DNA from: Pantoea sp. alder81
Lineage (GTDB): Bacteria > Pseudomonadota > Gammaproteobacteria > Enterobacterales > Enterobacteriaceae
DNA: 64,000 bases
Direction: 5' to 3'
Assembly (NCBI RefSeq): GCF_020179835.1
Contig: NZ_JAIUDA010000006.1
Location: 124,001-188,000 of the forward strand
The notes below the pieces were generated by a model. That model searched no databases. It saw only the letters and a program-made list of their open reading frames with translations, and was not told the origin of the DNA. Positions 21,201 to 26,259 of this stretch are shown here, one piece after another. Position 1 is the stretch's first letter. Each line of letters begins with the position of its first letter. Made by a program: the position numbers and the translations under genes.

Positions 21201-21271
21201 TCACGCTGGAAGGCGTGAACGTTTCACTTGAGGAATTGCTGCAACAACCGCACCAAAACACCACGGCCTAA
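3242..21271 (+). CDS. bapA: Giant BapA/Bap-type adhesin with 52 Ig-like repeats, type I secretion substrate
   Basis: A 6009-residue surface adhesin for cell-cell and cell-surface attachment in biofilms. Residues 1-115 form a BapA-prefix-like beta domain. Residues 116-133 are a Gly/Ala-rich hydrophobic stretch. Residues 134-179 are a Gly/Asn linker (GGGNN units). From about 180 to 5520 I count 51 full Ig-like repeats of roughly 100 residues and one short one, each with the pattern NDTTPVLSGTAEPGS...YDG..LLG...G.WSFT...L..G.HSL...VTD.AGN. Residues 5520-5875 are non-repeated beta sequence with two VCBS-like motifs (YGTLTVDSHGAYTYTLKAG and a close copy). The C-terminal 130 residues (GTAGADTLTGSAYDDTI..., then DTWTDFNVAQGDKVDISNLL) are a typical type I secretion target domain. 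There is no Sec signal, as expected. The ATG at 3242 lacks a strong Shine-Dalgarno site. The next three genes encode the exporter. No LapG-type cleavage site is obvious. Confidence 0.93.
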   Translation: MNNISITPKGGTVASEVSGSQVNLTAPSVVKLHLNQSDIKSFTRNGNDLVVTTKSGEVVVIHNFYSAAGDSDLVLQDDKGALWWVEDPGTDAFQYVNIDSTEGLLAENTTNDGTIAAFGIGGAALAGLGAMFAGSSGGGGGNAAVGDGNTGGGDNGGGNNGGGNNGGGNNGGGNNGGGDTTAPGTATNLTLTDNVGAIQGAIVNGVTTDDNTPTLTGTAEAGATVSIYDGNTLLGTVVVGADGNWSFTSPALAEGQHSFTTTVTDAAGNTSGSSDPITFIVDTVAPVAAAGLVVSDDVGGTQGALTAGSTTDDNTPTISGTAEPGTYVSVYDGTTLLGTATVGADGTWSFTTPALSNGAHSLTVTVTDAAGNVSAATDPFNFSVTADLPPATTTLEITDDTGSTLVQLSNGSYTHDNTPVLSGLASAGSVITLYDGDTLLGSVVAGENGQWVFTPAALADGSHAFHATIVDTTGNTSESATITVTIDTVVPDAAGDLQLSNNDDSTIVPISAGGSTNDNTPTLSGTAEPGSVVTVRDGDTVLGTVTVGSNGSWTFTSPTLTDGDHSLTTTVTDPAGNVSASSDPIAFTVDTSIPAAASGLTVTDNVGESTGALTSGATTDDSTPTLAGQAEPGTTVSVYDGTTLLGTATVGANGSWSFTTSALSNGAHSLTVTVTDAAGNVSQPTAAFNLTVDADLPPATSLLEVTDDTGSTLVLLANGAYTHDNTPTLSGLAGPNDTITLYSNGEVIGTAIADASGQWEFDTTTLADGTYDFRAVATNAAGETSESDTISIIIDTAVPVAVDDLQLTNDEGNTPVAVSAGSATNDTTPVLSGTAEPGSTVTISDGSTVLGTATVGQDGSWSFTTPTLTDGSHSLTTTVTDPAGNIGPASNPFTFTVDTQPPAAAGDVQLSNNTGSTAVPIVSGGITNGTTPVLSGTAEPGSTVTISDGTNVLGSVTVGANGSWSFTSPALDDGQHSLTTVVTDPAGNTGPASTPIIFEVDTAAPAAVGDLVVTDNVGDLQGQLASNDFTDDNTPTLSGTAEVGAVIKVYDGTVLLGSTSAGQDGSWSFTTSALNNGEHTLSVTVTDAAGNVSTATEGFVLTVAADLPPTSATLQITDDSGNTLVQLANGASTHDTSPILSGQAQAGDVIALYDGGNLLGTLTVGASGQWSFPTTGLTEGAHTFYASITDVTGNSSNSPSITITVDITTPDAATGVQLSNDAGSSPVPIASGGLTNDSSPLLTGAGEPGATVSVYDGTTLLGTATVGNNGSWSFSTPALGEGNHSLTTTVTDAAGNVSPASDAITFTVDTVAPAAATDLTVADNVGASTGDLTSGATTDDNTLELSGQAEANSVVRVYDGTVLLGTVTADTDGAWSFTTTALTNGSHSLTVTVTDTAGNLSPATTPFIVNVQADLPPATLTLEVTDDSGSTLVQLATGANTQDTTPVLSGLAIAGAVVTLTDNGTVLGTVVAGANGQWTYTPAVLPDGAHAFQSSYTDATGNPIDSAVITITIDTLAPAPATGVEISNGAGETIPPGGATNDSSPVLNGSAEPGSTVTISDGTTVLGTTTAGQNGDWSYTTPPLTDGTHNITTTVTDPAGNTSPASDPIAVVVDTQPPAAPGNVQLSNNETGTPVPITNGATNDTTPVLSGTAEPGSTVTVSDNGTPLGTATVGADGSWSYTPSLGEGDHSLTATVTDPAGNSSSPSTAIPVTVDTTAPTAPGGLQLSNDQSGTPVPVTTGTTNDTTPVLSGTAEPGSTVTVSDGDTVLGSVSVGTDGNWSYTTPALSEGDHSLTATVTDPAGNISPVSDPVVISIDVTPPPVATGVIVSNEAGTQINTGGATNDTTPVISGSATPGSTVVVSDGTDVLGTATVNDDGSWSFTPDPALGEGQHSLSTTVVDPAGNSSTASTPIIVTIDTEAPNEAGSLVLSNNNSGTPVEITNGTTNDATPVLSGTAEPGSTVTVTDNTDTVLGTATVDALGNWTFTPANPLDPGSHSLTTTVTDAAGNVGPQSDPIVFTVNLTPPVVGTVVLNNDSTTPATEINNGGATNDTTPVLSGSAAEGSIITVYDGNTLLGTVQVGASGSWSYTTTALSQGNHSLSATVTDPAGNVSDRSTPIGFVVDTVPPAAATELQLVNGQDTTIATGGFTNDTTPVLSGTAEPGSTVTVTDSVSGVLGTATVGIDGSWSFTPDAALAAGPHTLTATVTDPAGNVSSASSPITFTIDVSTPDAASGVQLSNNEGSIPVAIVNGGATNDTTPVLSGSAEAGSVVTVTDTVGAVATVLGSVTVGANGNWSFTSPALGTGEHSLTTTVTDPAGNISDASDPFVVTIDTTPPAAVGEVELANDAGTAITGGFTNDSTPTLSGTGDVGSVITVRDGTTVLGSVAVNDEGEWTFTTPVLSESSHSLTATATDAAGNSSGASTPIVFIVDTTPPAAATGVIISNDSSGSLVTITNGITSDNTPVLSGSAEPGSTVTISTASGELGTAVVGENGAWSFTPSPALADGAYTLTTTVTDAAGNTGPASTPVNITVLATPPADATNLQLTNNEGSSPVVIVDNGSTNDTTPVLSGTATGGSYVTIFVDGAPLGTAVVGSNGNWSFTVPELTETTHTLTTVVTDAAGNVSGETDALTVTIDLTQPDPITDISIANDAGVELTGPTNDTTPLLSGNAEPGSLVTIYDGTTPIASVVADTTSGDWSYNFTDMPLSAGDHTLSATATDAAGNVSDAGSSVVVSIDLTPAAASNLIVTNDNGTPVVVGNNGFTNDTTPVLSGTAEPGSSVAIYDGQTLLTTVQADPDSGAWSYTADFDSGTTHALSVVVTDAAGNVGPASAVVNITISTDIPAAVTDLTVSNNEGNTLVTIQDGGSTNDVTPELTGTSSIPNSIITIYDGLNNPIGSTTAGADGKWSFTTDALPPGEHSLSVTVTDAAGNTSPASDAVTFLVDITAPDAVTDVVVLNDSSAPAVEIPTGTPTNDTTPLLQGNAANAEDGSIVTIYEGNVVLGTATVTNGAWSFNTPVLGSGSHTLTVTVTDPAGNVSTNNPSIAVVIDTQAPDAATGVTLTNDLDVDNPVTIPNGGLTNDNTPVLTGSVGADSTVSVSINGGAPQPATLNGDGTWTFTPSELPDGSYTFSVVVTDAAGNVSPAVNTMVEIDATPPVEATGVTVTNDNGTAQVTTDGITYTSDNTPVIAGTATAGTIVNIYNNGELIGTTTVGTNGQWSFTPTTALPENVNSITVRVEDAAGNLSDPTDPIVFTVDTAAPTAATVVITDNDGTPVTVTNGFTNDTTPLLSGTGSEAGNIISIYDTDQQLLGTATVQGDLSWSFQLPTLSATAHTLTITVTDEIGNSTSTTVALTVDTTAPEPVSAVVIQSDTVPAEPVTVANGGSTNDTTPTISGSAEPGSTVILTNTLTGLVFGTANADPTTGAWTFTPTTALTNGTTYSLSITATDAAGNVSVGSNVSFTIDTVAPTLGAYTVSNNEGATPVTISQGGLTNDDTPVLRGTGEVGAIITITDTVGGTTVTLGTAIVADNGQWRFVTDTLGQGAHSLTVTATDAAGNATTSPTTFGFTVDSVAPAAPLGVEATANSGDNPGNLTSGGTTDDNTITFGGTAEAGSVVSVYDGTTLLGTTTASLTDGAWTFTTPVLSNGDHSFTATATDAAGNVSAAAPTDPFTQTVDAPVPVTTSTLLITDDSGSTPVTLVDGDFTKDVTPVLSGLSVPLVLVTILDNGTAIASVLADATGQWNYTPTLGQGEHEITITVGGLEVAGPVGITVDNVAPALVTGLVVNNNSSGTNVPVTSGSTNDNTPALTGNAEANSIVTIYDNNVLIGSTTATAGGTWSFITPTLTSGSHSFTATSTDLAGNVSAASTPVAVTVDTIAPAAATLVVTNDLADPDVVVANGGRTNDTTPVLSGTAETGAVIRIYQNGTEVGSTVATGGTWSYNVATLAEGTYAFTVRATDAAGNVSVASSTATVTIDTTAPTGLTVNASNNNGSSPVAIANNGTTNDSTPALSGTAEAGSVVKISDNGLVIGSVTAAANGSWSFVTGTLGDGQHTLSVTATDVAGNIGAASTVIINVVTAAPTAPTLIVNNDANNTLTPVGNNGSTNDSTPTLTGTATAGNVITIYDGTTVIGSTTAVAGNTWSFTPTTALSNGSHTFTVKATDTLGNATAQVGTTTVTIDTVAPVASTLVIANDNGTAPVTVVNGGSTNDSTPLLSGVAGVAEAGGIVRVYDNISGSLVLVGSGVVQPDGTWSFNSSTLATGTHPLSVTVTDAAGNISGSTSASVIIDTTAPTVQLTNTANNNGSAPVTIANNGTTNDSTPALSGTAEAGSVVVVRDGQTVVGSVVAAANGTWSITTSTLGEGAHTLTVTATDAAGNVGTATNTITFTVSTAATAAPTLIVNNDANSTLTPVANNGATNDSTPTLTGTAAAGNVITIYDGTTVLGSTTAIAGGTWSFTSPTLSNGSHALSVTATNAAGTVSSPVASTVIIDTVAPVASTLVIANDNGSTPVTVANGGSTNDTTPLLSGVVSVAEAGGVVRIYDSISGTQALVGTAIVQANGSWSFSSTLAAGTHPLSVTVTDAAGNISGTTTASVTIDTTAPAVQLTNTINNNGSTPVTIANNGSTNDNTPALSGTAEAGSVVTIRDGQTVVGSVVAAANGTWSITTSTLGEGAHTLTVTATDAAGNVGTATNTITFTVSTAATAAPTLIVNNDANNTLTPVANNGATNDSTPTLTGTAVAGNVITIYDGTTVLGSTTAIAGGTWSFTSPTLSNGSHALSVTATNAAGTVSSPVASTVIIDTVAPVASTLVIANDNGSTPVTVASGGSTNDTTPLLSGVVSTAEAGSRVTIYDNISGSQVLLGTAIVQANGSWSYSSTLAVGTHPLSVTVTDAAGNVSGTTSASVTIDTTAPAVQLVTAANNNGSTPVTIANNGSTNDNTPALSGTAEAGSVVTIRDGQTTLGSVVTAANGTWSFTSGTLTDGSHTISVTATDAAGNVGTATNTITFNIDTGVPATVTNLTVSDNVGATQGTLANGAVTDDNTPTLQGTAEVNAIITIYDGTTVLGSTTANATTGAWTFTTAALTDGTHPLSVTVKDAAGNISPNSATVSITIDTVAPVASTLVITNDVTSVVVPNGGSTNDTTPTLSGTVSAAEVGSRVSIYDNITGTQVLLGTAIVQANGSWSFTTVALLQGTHPISVTVTDPAGNISGTTSATVIIDTTPPAALTIAASNNNGSSAVAIPNNGTTNDSTPLLSGTGEAGAKVTVYDGTTLLGTTTVGSNGQWTFTTPTLTNATHTLNATQTDAAGNVSPNASVTLTVDTVAPTVTTLVITNDSVAPTGTVANGGSTRDTTPVLSGVAERGGIVTIYDGATLLGSVVANATTGAWSFTTATLVNGSHPISVTVTDTAGNVSTPATATVIIDTVAPTAATGLAINDAGTILTGTGEAGTTVTVRDSGGASIGTATVAANGSFSVSLTTAQTTGGTLSVSLTDAAGNVSATANTVGAIVVRAANDEIRLNYADTDVLTPHNSATVQASSLLTVGLGTVLDLSVLGSNPYLSFNLGTGESRTVTITGSQSGVSLLSTVYLEVYKLVDGTTSTYTRVSESVLFSTLVALLATNSGSKAVTLSGSGTYIVFMAATGVGVLTTNKLVTSNDISTVELSVASTVTGNLLTNDTSSVAGTVPVGTALTLISGTSVNASANTVINTAYGTLTVDSHGAYTYTLKAGINIATLPSSETFSYTVTDSHGVATTATLTVDLTHGALLAANSLLAASVADTSDVDASGSIYGDSTTTHTGTLSITNEHGDTTTVSSSGSTLVTGDYGTLSIAANGSYTYTLKAGLDAQTITHKEVFSYSLAASDGTITHNSFTIDLHPTITGTAGADTLTGSAYDDTITTGAGADTLVYHLLATADSTGGNGHDTWTDFNVAQGDKVDISNLLIGWNDSTSNINDFVKVDHTSDGNTVLSIDRDGTGTAYSSTQLVTLEGVNVSLEELLQQPHQNTTA
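3692..3778 (+). repeat. In-frame 15-bp repeats encoding a Gly/Asn linker
   Basis: About six degenerate 15-bp units encode GGGNN/GGGDN and join the adhesin N-terminal domain to its first Ig repeat. The unit length is a multiple of three, so slippage would alter linker length without breaking the frame. Confidence 0.8.
15215..18270 (+). repeat. Higher-order tandem repeat in the adhesin gene (930-bp unit = three Ig repeats)
   Basis: Equivalent positions recur at 16151, 17081 and 18011, exactly 930 bp apart, with an older copy 936 bp further upstream and a partial copy after 18011. Each unit holds three successive Ig repeats (numbers 38-40, 41-43, 44-46, then 47). Units starting at 16151 and 17081 are nearly identical at DNA level: across 16551-16800 versus 17481-17730 only a handful of substitutions are visible. 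Neighbouring single repeats within a unit are much less alike, so whole triplets were duplicated recently. Confidence 0.9.
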
Positions 21272-21301
21272 CGGCGGTGAAATGAAGCAGGGAAGCAGTA
21301 T

Positions 21302-21327
21302 GGGCACAGGGATGTGCCCCTTTCTTT
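21302..21327 (+). terminator. Weak terminator-like hairpin between adhesin and secretion genes
   Basis: GGGCACA-GGGA-TGTGCCC forms a 7-bp stem with a tetraloop, followed by CTTTCTTTG. The interrupted T-tract suggests partial termination, which would give much adhesin mRNA and less exporter mRNA. The in-frame GTG at 21314 lies inside this hairpin, supporting the downstream ATG as the start of the next gene. Confidence 0.5.
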
Positions 21328-21349
21328 GTTACTGACTGGTGGATTATCG

Positions 21350-22801
21350 ATGGATTTGATGCAATCAGGCGCTCCAACTCGCCGTTATTCTAAGCTCAGC
21401 GTCTTCTGTGCGGGCATCGCTTTATTTCATTGTTCTCAACTTATGGCTGCCAGCGATGCGCTCACCTCGGCAGGCACCATTACTTCAACAGGGCTGGCAC
21501 AGCAACAGGATCTGCCCTCGTTAACCGGTGAAGTGGCCGAACCCGCATTGGCTCGAGTTCCGGACTCCCTAACCATCAATCAGGCAGTACAACGCGCCAT
21601 TCAGTGGCATCCCGACATTGCGCAGGCAGTGGGGAAAATGCTGGAGCAGGCCAATCAGGTGGATGTGGCGAAAGCCAAATATTACCCGCAGGTAAGCGGC
21701 GGGATGAACAACGGTTACAGCAATGCTTATACCGAGAAGGGATTCAGCCCATCCTTTGTATTGTCGGTGTCGCAGATGCTGTATGACTTCGGCAAGGTCA
21801 GCAGTTCGGTACGTTCCGCAGAAGCGGGCGTGGCGATGGAACAAGCCAATGTGTTAGTGAGCATTGATACCGTGGCCCACGATACGGCTTCCGCGCTGGT
21901 GGAAGTGCAGGGTTATCAGCAGTTGGTCAAAATTGCGCGGCAGCAGTTGGATTCGCTGACGAAAATTGGCGATCTGGCGCGTCAGCGTAATGACGAGGGC
22001 GCGGCTTCACTCTCCGATGCCACGCAAACGGATGCGCGTATTGAAGGGGCGCGCACCACACTGATTCAGTATCAAGCTAACCTTGAACGCTGGCGTGCGA
22101 CGCTGGCGACCTATCTTGGCTGGCCATTGGTCAAGAAGGTTAGCGATGATTTCCCGGTTAACCTGACGCGCTCCTGCTCGATAGGCAGAGCCGATGACAA
22201 GCTCAATCCAGCGGTACTCTCTGCATGGGCGCAGGCTAACCAGGCGCAAGCCAAATTGGATAACGCCAACGCGCAGAACATGCCGACTATTTCGCTTGAA
22301 CCTCAGGTGACTCACTATCTCAACAATCATTACTCCGGCAGTGAAACGCTGGACCGCACGCAATATCAGGCTTTCGTCAAAGTAGAGATGCCGATTTACC
22401 AGGGCGGTGGCATCACCGCAGCGCGCGATGCCGCAGCCAACGCGTTGCAGGCGGCTAATGCGGCCGTCAACTCCGCGCGATTGAAAGCGCGTCAGCAACT
22501 GAGTGAATCGCAGACTCAGGCGCTAAGCCTGTCGCAGAGCCTGGCGATCATGGCGCGGCAACAAACGCTGGGCGAGAAAACCCAACAGCTCTACCAGGAT
22601 CAGTATCTGCAACTGGGTACCCGTCCATTACTGGATGTGCTCAACGCTGAGCAGGAAGTCTTCCAGACGCGTTTAACGCTCCAACAAACGATCAGCCAGC
22701 TACGAACGCTTCAGCTCGACTGCTTATACAGCACCGGGCACATCCGATCGGCGTTCGCTTTGAATAATCAGCGGATCCAGAATGTGGAGATCCAGCCATG
22801 A
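21350..22801 (+). CDS. TolC-family outer membrane protein of the adhesin type I secretion system
   Basis: Forms the outer membrane/periplasmic channel through which the adhesin leaves the cell (LapE/Salmonella BapB role). 483 residues from the chosen ATG. The N-terminus has an RR-containing n-region and hydrophobic core ending near SQLMAAS, a normal Sec signal. The mature part starts TINQAVQRAIQWHPDIAQAVGKM, typical of the OEP family, with long helical stretches (alternating Ala/Gln/Asn) and two OEP repeats. The ATG at 21350 is preferred over the in-frame GTG at 21314 because GGTGG lies 7-8 nt upstream and the signal peptide then starts correctly. The stop overlaps the next start in an ATGA junction, so translation is probably coupled. 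The protein is specific to this locus; the housekeeping TolC would be elsewhere. Confidence 0.9.
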   Translation: MDLMQSGAPTRRYSKLSVFCAGIALFHCSQLMAASDALTSAGTITSTGLAQQQDLPSLTGEVAEPALARVPDSLTINQAVQRAIQWHPDIAQAVGKMLEQANQVDVAKAKYYPQVSGGMNNGYSNAYTEKGFSPSFVLSVSQMLYDFGKVSSSVRSAEAGVAMEQANVLVSIDTVAHDTASALVEVQGYQQLVKIARQQLDSLTKIGDLARQRNDEGAASLSDATQTDARIEGARTTLIQYQANLERWRATLATYLGWPLVKKVSDDFPVNLTRSCSIGRADDKLNPAVLSAWAQANQAQAKLDNANAQNMPTISLEPQVTHYLNNHYSGSETLDRTQYQAFVKVEMPIYQGGGITAARDAAANALQAANAAVNSARLKARQQLSESQTQALSLSQSLAIMARQQTLGEKTQQLYQDQYLQLGTRPLLDVLNAEQEVFQTRLTLQQTISQLRTLQLDCLYSTGHIRSAFALNNQRIQNVEIQP

Positions 22802-24981
22802 CCCAATTACAAATTCCTGATGCTCCCAATGGCGATAGCAATAGCGCTACGGGCGGCGATGTTCCATTGAATGGATGGGCAACCGCCATCATCCAGATCG
22901 CCACCCATTATCGCTTGCCCTGTTCACCGGGCATGATCATGGCCGCCGCCGAATGGCAGGGTAAGCAAACCCGTGATAAAGCACTGCGCCATCTGGCGCG
23001 TCAGGCTGGTTTATCGCTACAGCTGTATGAAGAGAATAAATGGGAAATCACCAGCTGGCGTTTGCCACTGGCGGTAGAGCTCAACGATGGGCAAGTCGGT
23101 GTCATCACCAGCTTTGACTGCGATGATGAAGTACGCGTGCACTTTTCCGGAGATGAGCAACCGGCGCCGGTTGCGCTGGCAACGTTGCTGCCTGAAATCC
23201 ATTTTGTCGCAGCATTACGCCCGGTAACAGCCGCAAAAGACAGCCGGGTCGATCGTTATCTGGCAACCGTAAAACCCAACTGGCTGATGAAGTTGGTGCT
23301 GCACGATATGCGTCCTTACGCCCATGTCATGCTGGCCTCCTTCCTGATAAACCTGATGGCGCTGGTCGGCATTATCTTCTCCATGCAGGTGTATGACCGC
23401 GTGATCCCCGCGCAATCTTATCCCACGCTGTATGTGCTCTATATCGGGGTCATTATCTCGGTGGTGTTCACCTACATATTGCGAGTCGGCCGCGATCACG
23501 TCACCGATTTGCTGGGTAAACGCGCTGATATGCGTGTATCGGATCGCGTATTTGGCCATGCGCTGCGGCTGCGTAACAGTGCGGTGCCGCGTTCGACCGG
23601 TACCTTTATTTCGCAGCTGCGCGAGCTGGAATCGATCCGTGAGATGGTGACTTCAACCACCGTCTCCGCCATCGTCGATATGCCGTTCTTCCTGCTGTTC
23701 CTGCTGGTGATGGCCATTATCGCTCCCCAGCTGGCATGGATCGCGCCCATCGCAGTGATTTTGATGGTGCTGCCAGGCCTGTTCAGCCAGAAAAAACTGG
23801 CGAAGCTGGCACAGCAGGCGATGAAAGAGTCCACGCTACGTAATGCGGTGCTGGTGGAGAGCGTGCAGGGGCTGGAGGATATCAAGCTGATGCAGGCAGA
23901 AGATCGCTTCCTGCAGCAGTGGAACAGCTACATTCGCATTACCGCGCAATCCGGCGTTGAGATGCGCAAAGTCATGCATTCGCTGATCAGTTGGGGCGTG
24001 ACGGTACAAGGTCTGGTTTACGCCAGTGTCATCGTAGTGGGGGCGCCAATGGTCATTAATGGCGATATCTCCACCGGTGCGATTGTAGCGGCATCCCTGC
24101 TTTCCTCTCGAATGATTGCCCCCATGGCAACACTGTGTGGTGTGCTGGCCCGCTGGCAGCAGGTGAAAGCCGCCAAAATCGGTCTGGATGCGTTGATGAA
24201 TTTGCCGGTGGAAAACAGCAAAGACGAAACCCGTATTCATTGCCCGGTACTGTTTGGCCATTACCAGTTCAATGATGCGATGTTCCGCTATTACAGTGAT
24301 TCACTCACTGTCGCGTTGCGCATCAAAAGCCTGACGATTAAACCCGGTGAGCGCGTGGCAGTATTAGGCCGCAACGGTTCAGGCAAATCGACCTTACTGC
24401 AGGCGATGGTGGGTGGTATGGATTTGGTGGGTGGCGAACTGCGTCTGGATAATCTCAGCTTGCCGCATATCGATCTGGCCGATGTACGCCGCAACGTCGG
24501 TTTACTGACGCAGAATGCGCGCTTGTTCCACGGCACACTGCGCGAAAACCTGACGATGGGCGCGGCGCATGCCACCGATGACGCCATTTTTGGTGCATTG
24601 ACCGTTAGCGGTGGTGCCGACTTCATCCGTCGTCTGCCGCTGGGGCTGGATCATCCCATCATGGAAGGTGGCGTGGGGTTATCGGGAGGCCAGCGGCAAT
24701 CATTGCTGCTGGCGCGCATGTTGCTGCGTGACCCGAATATTATTCTCCTCGATGAGCCGACCGCTGCGCTCGATGATCATACCGAGAAAGAGTTTATCGA
24801 GCGTTTAGGGGCATGGCTCAATGGCCGCACTTTAATCGTTGCGACTCACCGTGCAGCGATCCTAGCATTGGTGGATCGCGTGTTGGTACTCAAGGATGGG
24901 CAACTGGTGATGGATAGCCCGAAAGAAAACGCACTGCCGCCGCCGCGTGCGGGCGGTAGTCAGCCGGAGGTGCAAGCATGA
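22798..24981 (+). CDS. Type I secretion ABC transporter ATPase/permease (LapB/BapC type)
   Basis: A 727-residue fused permease-ATPase that energises adhesin export at the inner membrane. Residues 20-140 are a C39-like domain without the catalytic QxxxxDCG signature, so it probably binds the substrate rather than cleaving it. Membrane helices follow at about 180-430 (MLASFLINLMALVGIIFSMQ and later segments). The ATPase has Walker A GRNGSGKST (about 523-531), signature LSGGQRQ (about 627), Walker B IILLDEPTAALD (about 648-659) and the H-loop in ATHRAA (about 681). Its start overlaps the TolC-like gene by 4 bp and its stop overlaps the adaptor gene by 4 bp. Length and layout match family transporters of LapA/BapA adhesins. 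Confidence 0.94.
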   Translation: MTQLQIPDAPNGDSNSATGGDVPLNGWATAIIQIATHYRLPCSPGMIMAAAEWQGKQTRDKALRHLARQAGLSLQLYEENKWEITSWRLPLAVELNDGQVGVITSFDCDDEVRVHFSGDEQPAPVALATLLPEIHFVAALRPVTAAKDSRVDRYLATVKPNWLMKLVLHDMRPYAHVMLASFLINLMALVGIIFSMQVYDRVIPAQSYPTLYVLYIGVIISVVFTYILRVGRDHVTDLLGKRADMRVSDRVFGHALRLRNSAVPRSTGTFISQLRELESIREMVTSTTVSAIVDMPFFLLFLLVMAIIAPQLAWIAPIAVILMVLPGLFSQKKLAKLAQQAMKESTLRNAVLVESVQGLEDIKLMQAEDRFLQQWNSYIRITAQSGVEMRKVMHSLISWGVTVQGLVYASVIVVGAPMVINGDISTGAIVAASLLSSRMIAPMATLCGVLARWQQVKAAKIGLDALMNLPVENSKDETRIHCPVLFGHYQFNDAMFRYYSDSLTVALRIKSLTIKPGERVAVLGRNGSGKSTLLQAMVGGMDLVGGELRLDNLSLPHIDLADVRRNVGLLTQNARLFHGTLRENLTMGAAHATDDAIFGALTVSGGADFIRRLPLGLDHPIMEGGVGLSGGQRQSLLLARMLLRDPNIILLDEPTAALDDHTEKEFIERLGAWLNGRTLIVATHRAAILALVDRVLVLKDGQLVMDSPKENALPPPRAGGSQPEVQA

Positions 24982-26204
24982 TGAAGCAACTTCCTGGCAA
25001 ACTGCGGCTGGTGACGGCAGCAGAAGTGGATTCATCCGATGATCTGTTGGGTGAATTAAAGTCGGAAACCCATTACACCGGCGCAGTACGGTTGATCACT
25101 ATCAGTACCGCTCTGATGCTGGTTGCGCTGGTGTGGGCCTGGTTTGGCGTACTGGATGAAGTCTCAACCGGCACGGGCAAAGTAATCCCAAGTTCTCGTG
25201 ACCAGGTGCTGCAATCCTTAGAGGGCGGGATCCTCACCGAACTCTATGTGCACGAAGGCGATCGGGTGAAGGCGGGGCAGGTGGTGGCACGTCTGGATGC
25301 CACGCGCTCGCAATCCAGCGTTGGCGAAAGTGCGGCGCGCTATCGTGCGGCACTGGCGGCGGCATCGCGCCTGAGAGCCGAGGTTAACGATGATCCACTC
25401 ACGTTCCCGGATGAGCTGAAAGCGTATCCCGATCTGATTGCTTCCGAGACGCGGTTGTACAAAACCAAACGCGCTCAGCTCAATGACTCGACTAAACAGT
25501 TTAAAGAGTCGCTGGCGTTGGCCAACCAGGAATTGGCTATCACTCAACGGCTGGCCAAAACTGGCGCCGCCAGTAGCGTCGAAGTGCTGCGTTTGCAGCG
25601 TGATAAATCGGATCTGGAGCTGAAACTCACAGATATGCGCTCACAGTACTATGTGCAGGCGCGTGAGGAGCTGGCGAAAGCCAGTGCCGAAGCGGACAGC
25701 CTGGCTGAAGTGATCAAAGGGCGTGAAGATACGGTGACGCGCCTGACCATCCGTTCACCGATGAACGGCATCGTGAAAAACATCAAAGTCTCCACCGTCG
25801 GTGGGGTCATTCCTCCCAACGGCGAACTGATGAACATCGTGCCACTCAACGACCGTCTGCTGATTGAGGCGCGCCTTTCACCGCGTGATATCGCCTTTAT
25901 CCATCCCGGCCAGCGTGCGGTGGTGAAAATCTCGGCCTATGACTACGCGATTTATGGTGGCATGAACGGCGTGGTGGAAAGCATTTCACCGGATACCATT
26001 CAGGATGAGGTGAAGCCGGAGATCTACTACTACCGCGTGTTTATTCGCACCGATAATGACTATGTGCAGAACAAAGCCGGTAAGCGCTATTCGATCAGTC
26101 CGGGGATGGTTTCTACGGTCGATATCAAGACTGGAGAGAAGACCGTGATGGATTACCTGATTAAACCGTTTAACAAGGCGAAAGAGGCAATGCGCGAACG
26201 TTAA
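24978..26204 (+). CDS. HlyD-family membrane fusion protein of the adhesin type I secretion system
   Basis: A 408-residue periplasmic adaptor linking the ABC transporter to the TolC-like channel (LapC/BapD role). A short cytoplasmic N-terminus is followed by one membrane segment at about 36-58 (ISTALMLVALVWAWFGVL). Next come a lipoyl-type half (VIPSSRDQVLQSLEGGILTE), a long helical coiled-coil hairpin (about 110-260), the second lipoyl half (LTIRSPMNGIVKNIKVSTVG) and a beta-barrel domain near the C-terminus (ISPGMVSTVDIKTGEKTVMD), the usual HlyD/AprE order. ATG at 24978 lies in an ATGATG that overlaps the upstream stop. It is the last gene of the set and is followed by a strong terminator. Confidence 0.94.
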   Translation: MMKQLPGKLRLVTAAEVDSSDDLLGELKSETHYTGAVRLITISTALMLVALVWAWFGVLDEVSTGTGKVIPSSRDQVLQSLEGGILTELYVHEGDRVKAGQVVARLDATRSQSSVGESAARYRAALAAASRLRAEVNDDPLTFPDELKAYPDLIASETRLYKTKRAQLNDSTKQFKESLALANQELAITQRLAKTGAASSVEVLRLQRDKSDLELKLTDMRSQYYVQAREELAKASAEADSLAEVIKGREDTVTRLTIRSPMNGIVKNIKVSTVGGVIPPNGELMNIVPLNDRLLIEARLSPRDIAFIHPGQRAVVKISAYDYAIYGGMNGVVESISPDTIQDEVKPEIYYYRVFIRTDNDYVQNKAGKRYSISPGMVSTVDIKTGEKTVMDYLIKPFNKAKEAMRER

Positions 26205-26228
26205 TTGTAATACTTCGATGTTTAAGAG

Positions 26229-26259
26229 CCGCCGTTGAGGAGTCAACGGCGGATTTTTT
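26229..26259 (+). terminator. Terminator of the adhesin/secretion operon
   Basis: A perfect 10-bp stem CCGCCGTTGA / TCAACGGCGG with GGAG loop, followed by ATTTTTTG, 25 nt after the adaptor stop. Confidence 0.93.

Noticed and set aside
3242..21271. CRISPR-like or other regularly spaced repeats
   Set aside because: The periodicity is about 300 bp and in frame with one protein; it is Ig-domain coding sequence, not repeats with unique spacers.
21314..21349. Longer GTG start for the TolC-like protein
   Set aside because: The GTG lies inside a hairpin, has no Shine-Dalgarno site and would add 12 residues before a good signal peptide.
24950..24965. ops-like GGCGGTAGTC inside the ABC transporter gene
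   Set aside because: It lies in coding sequence near the 3' end, lacks the rest of JUMPstart and the final T of the core; likely chance.
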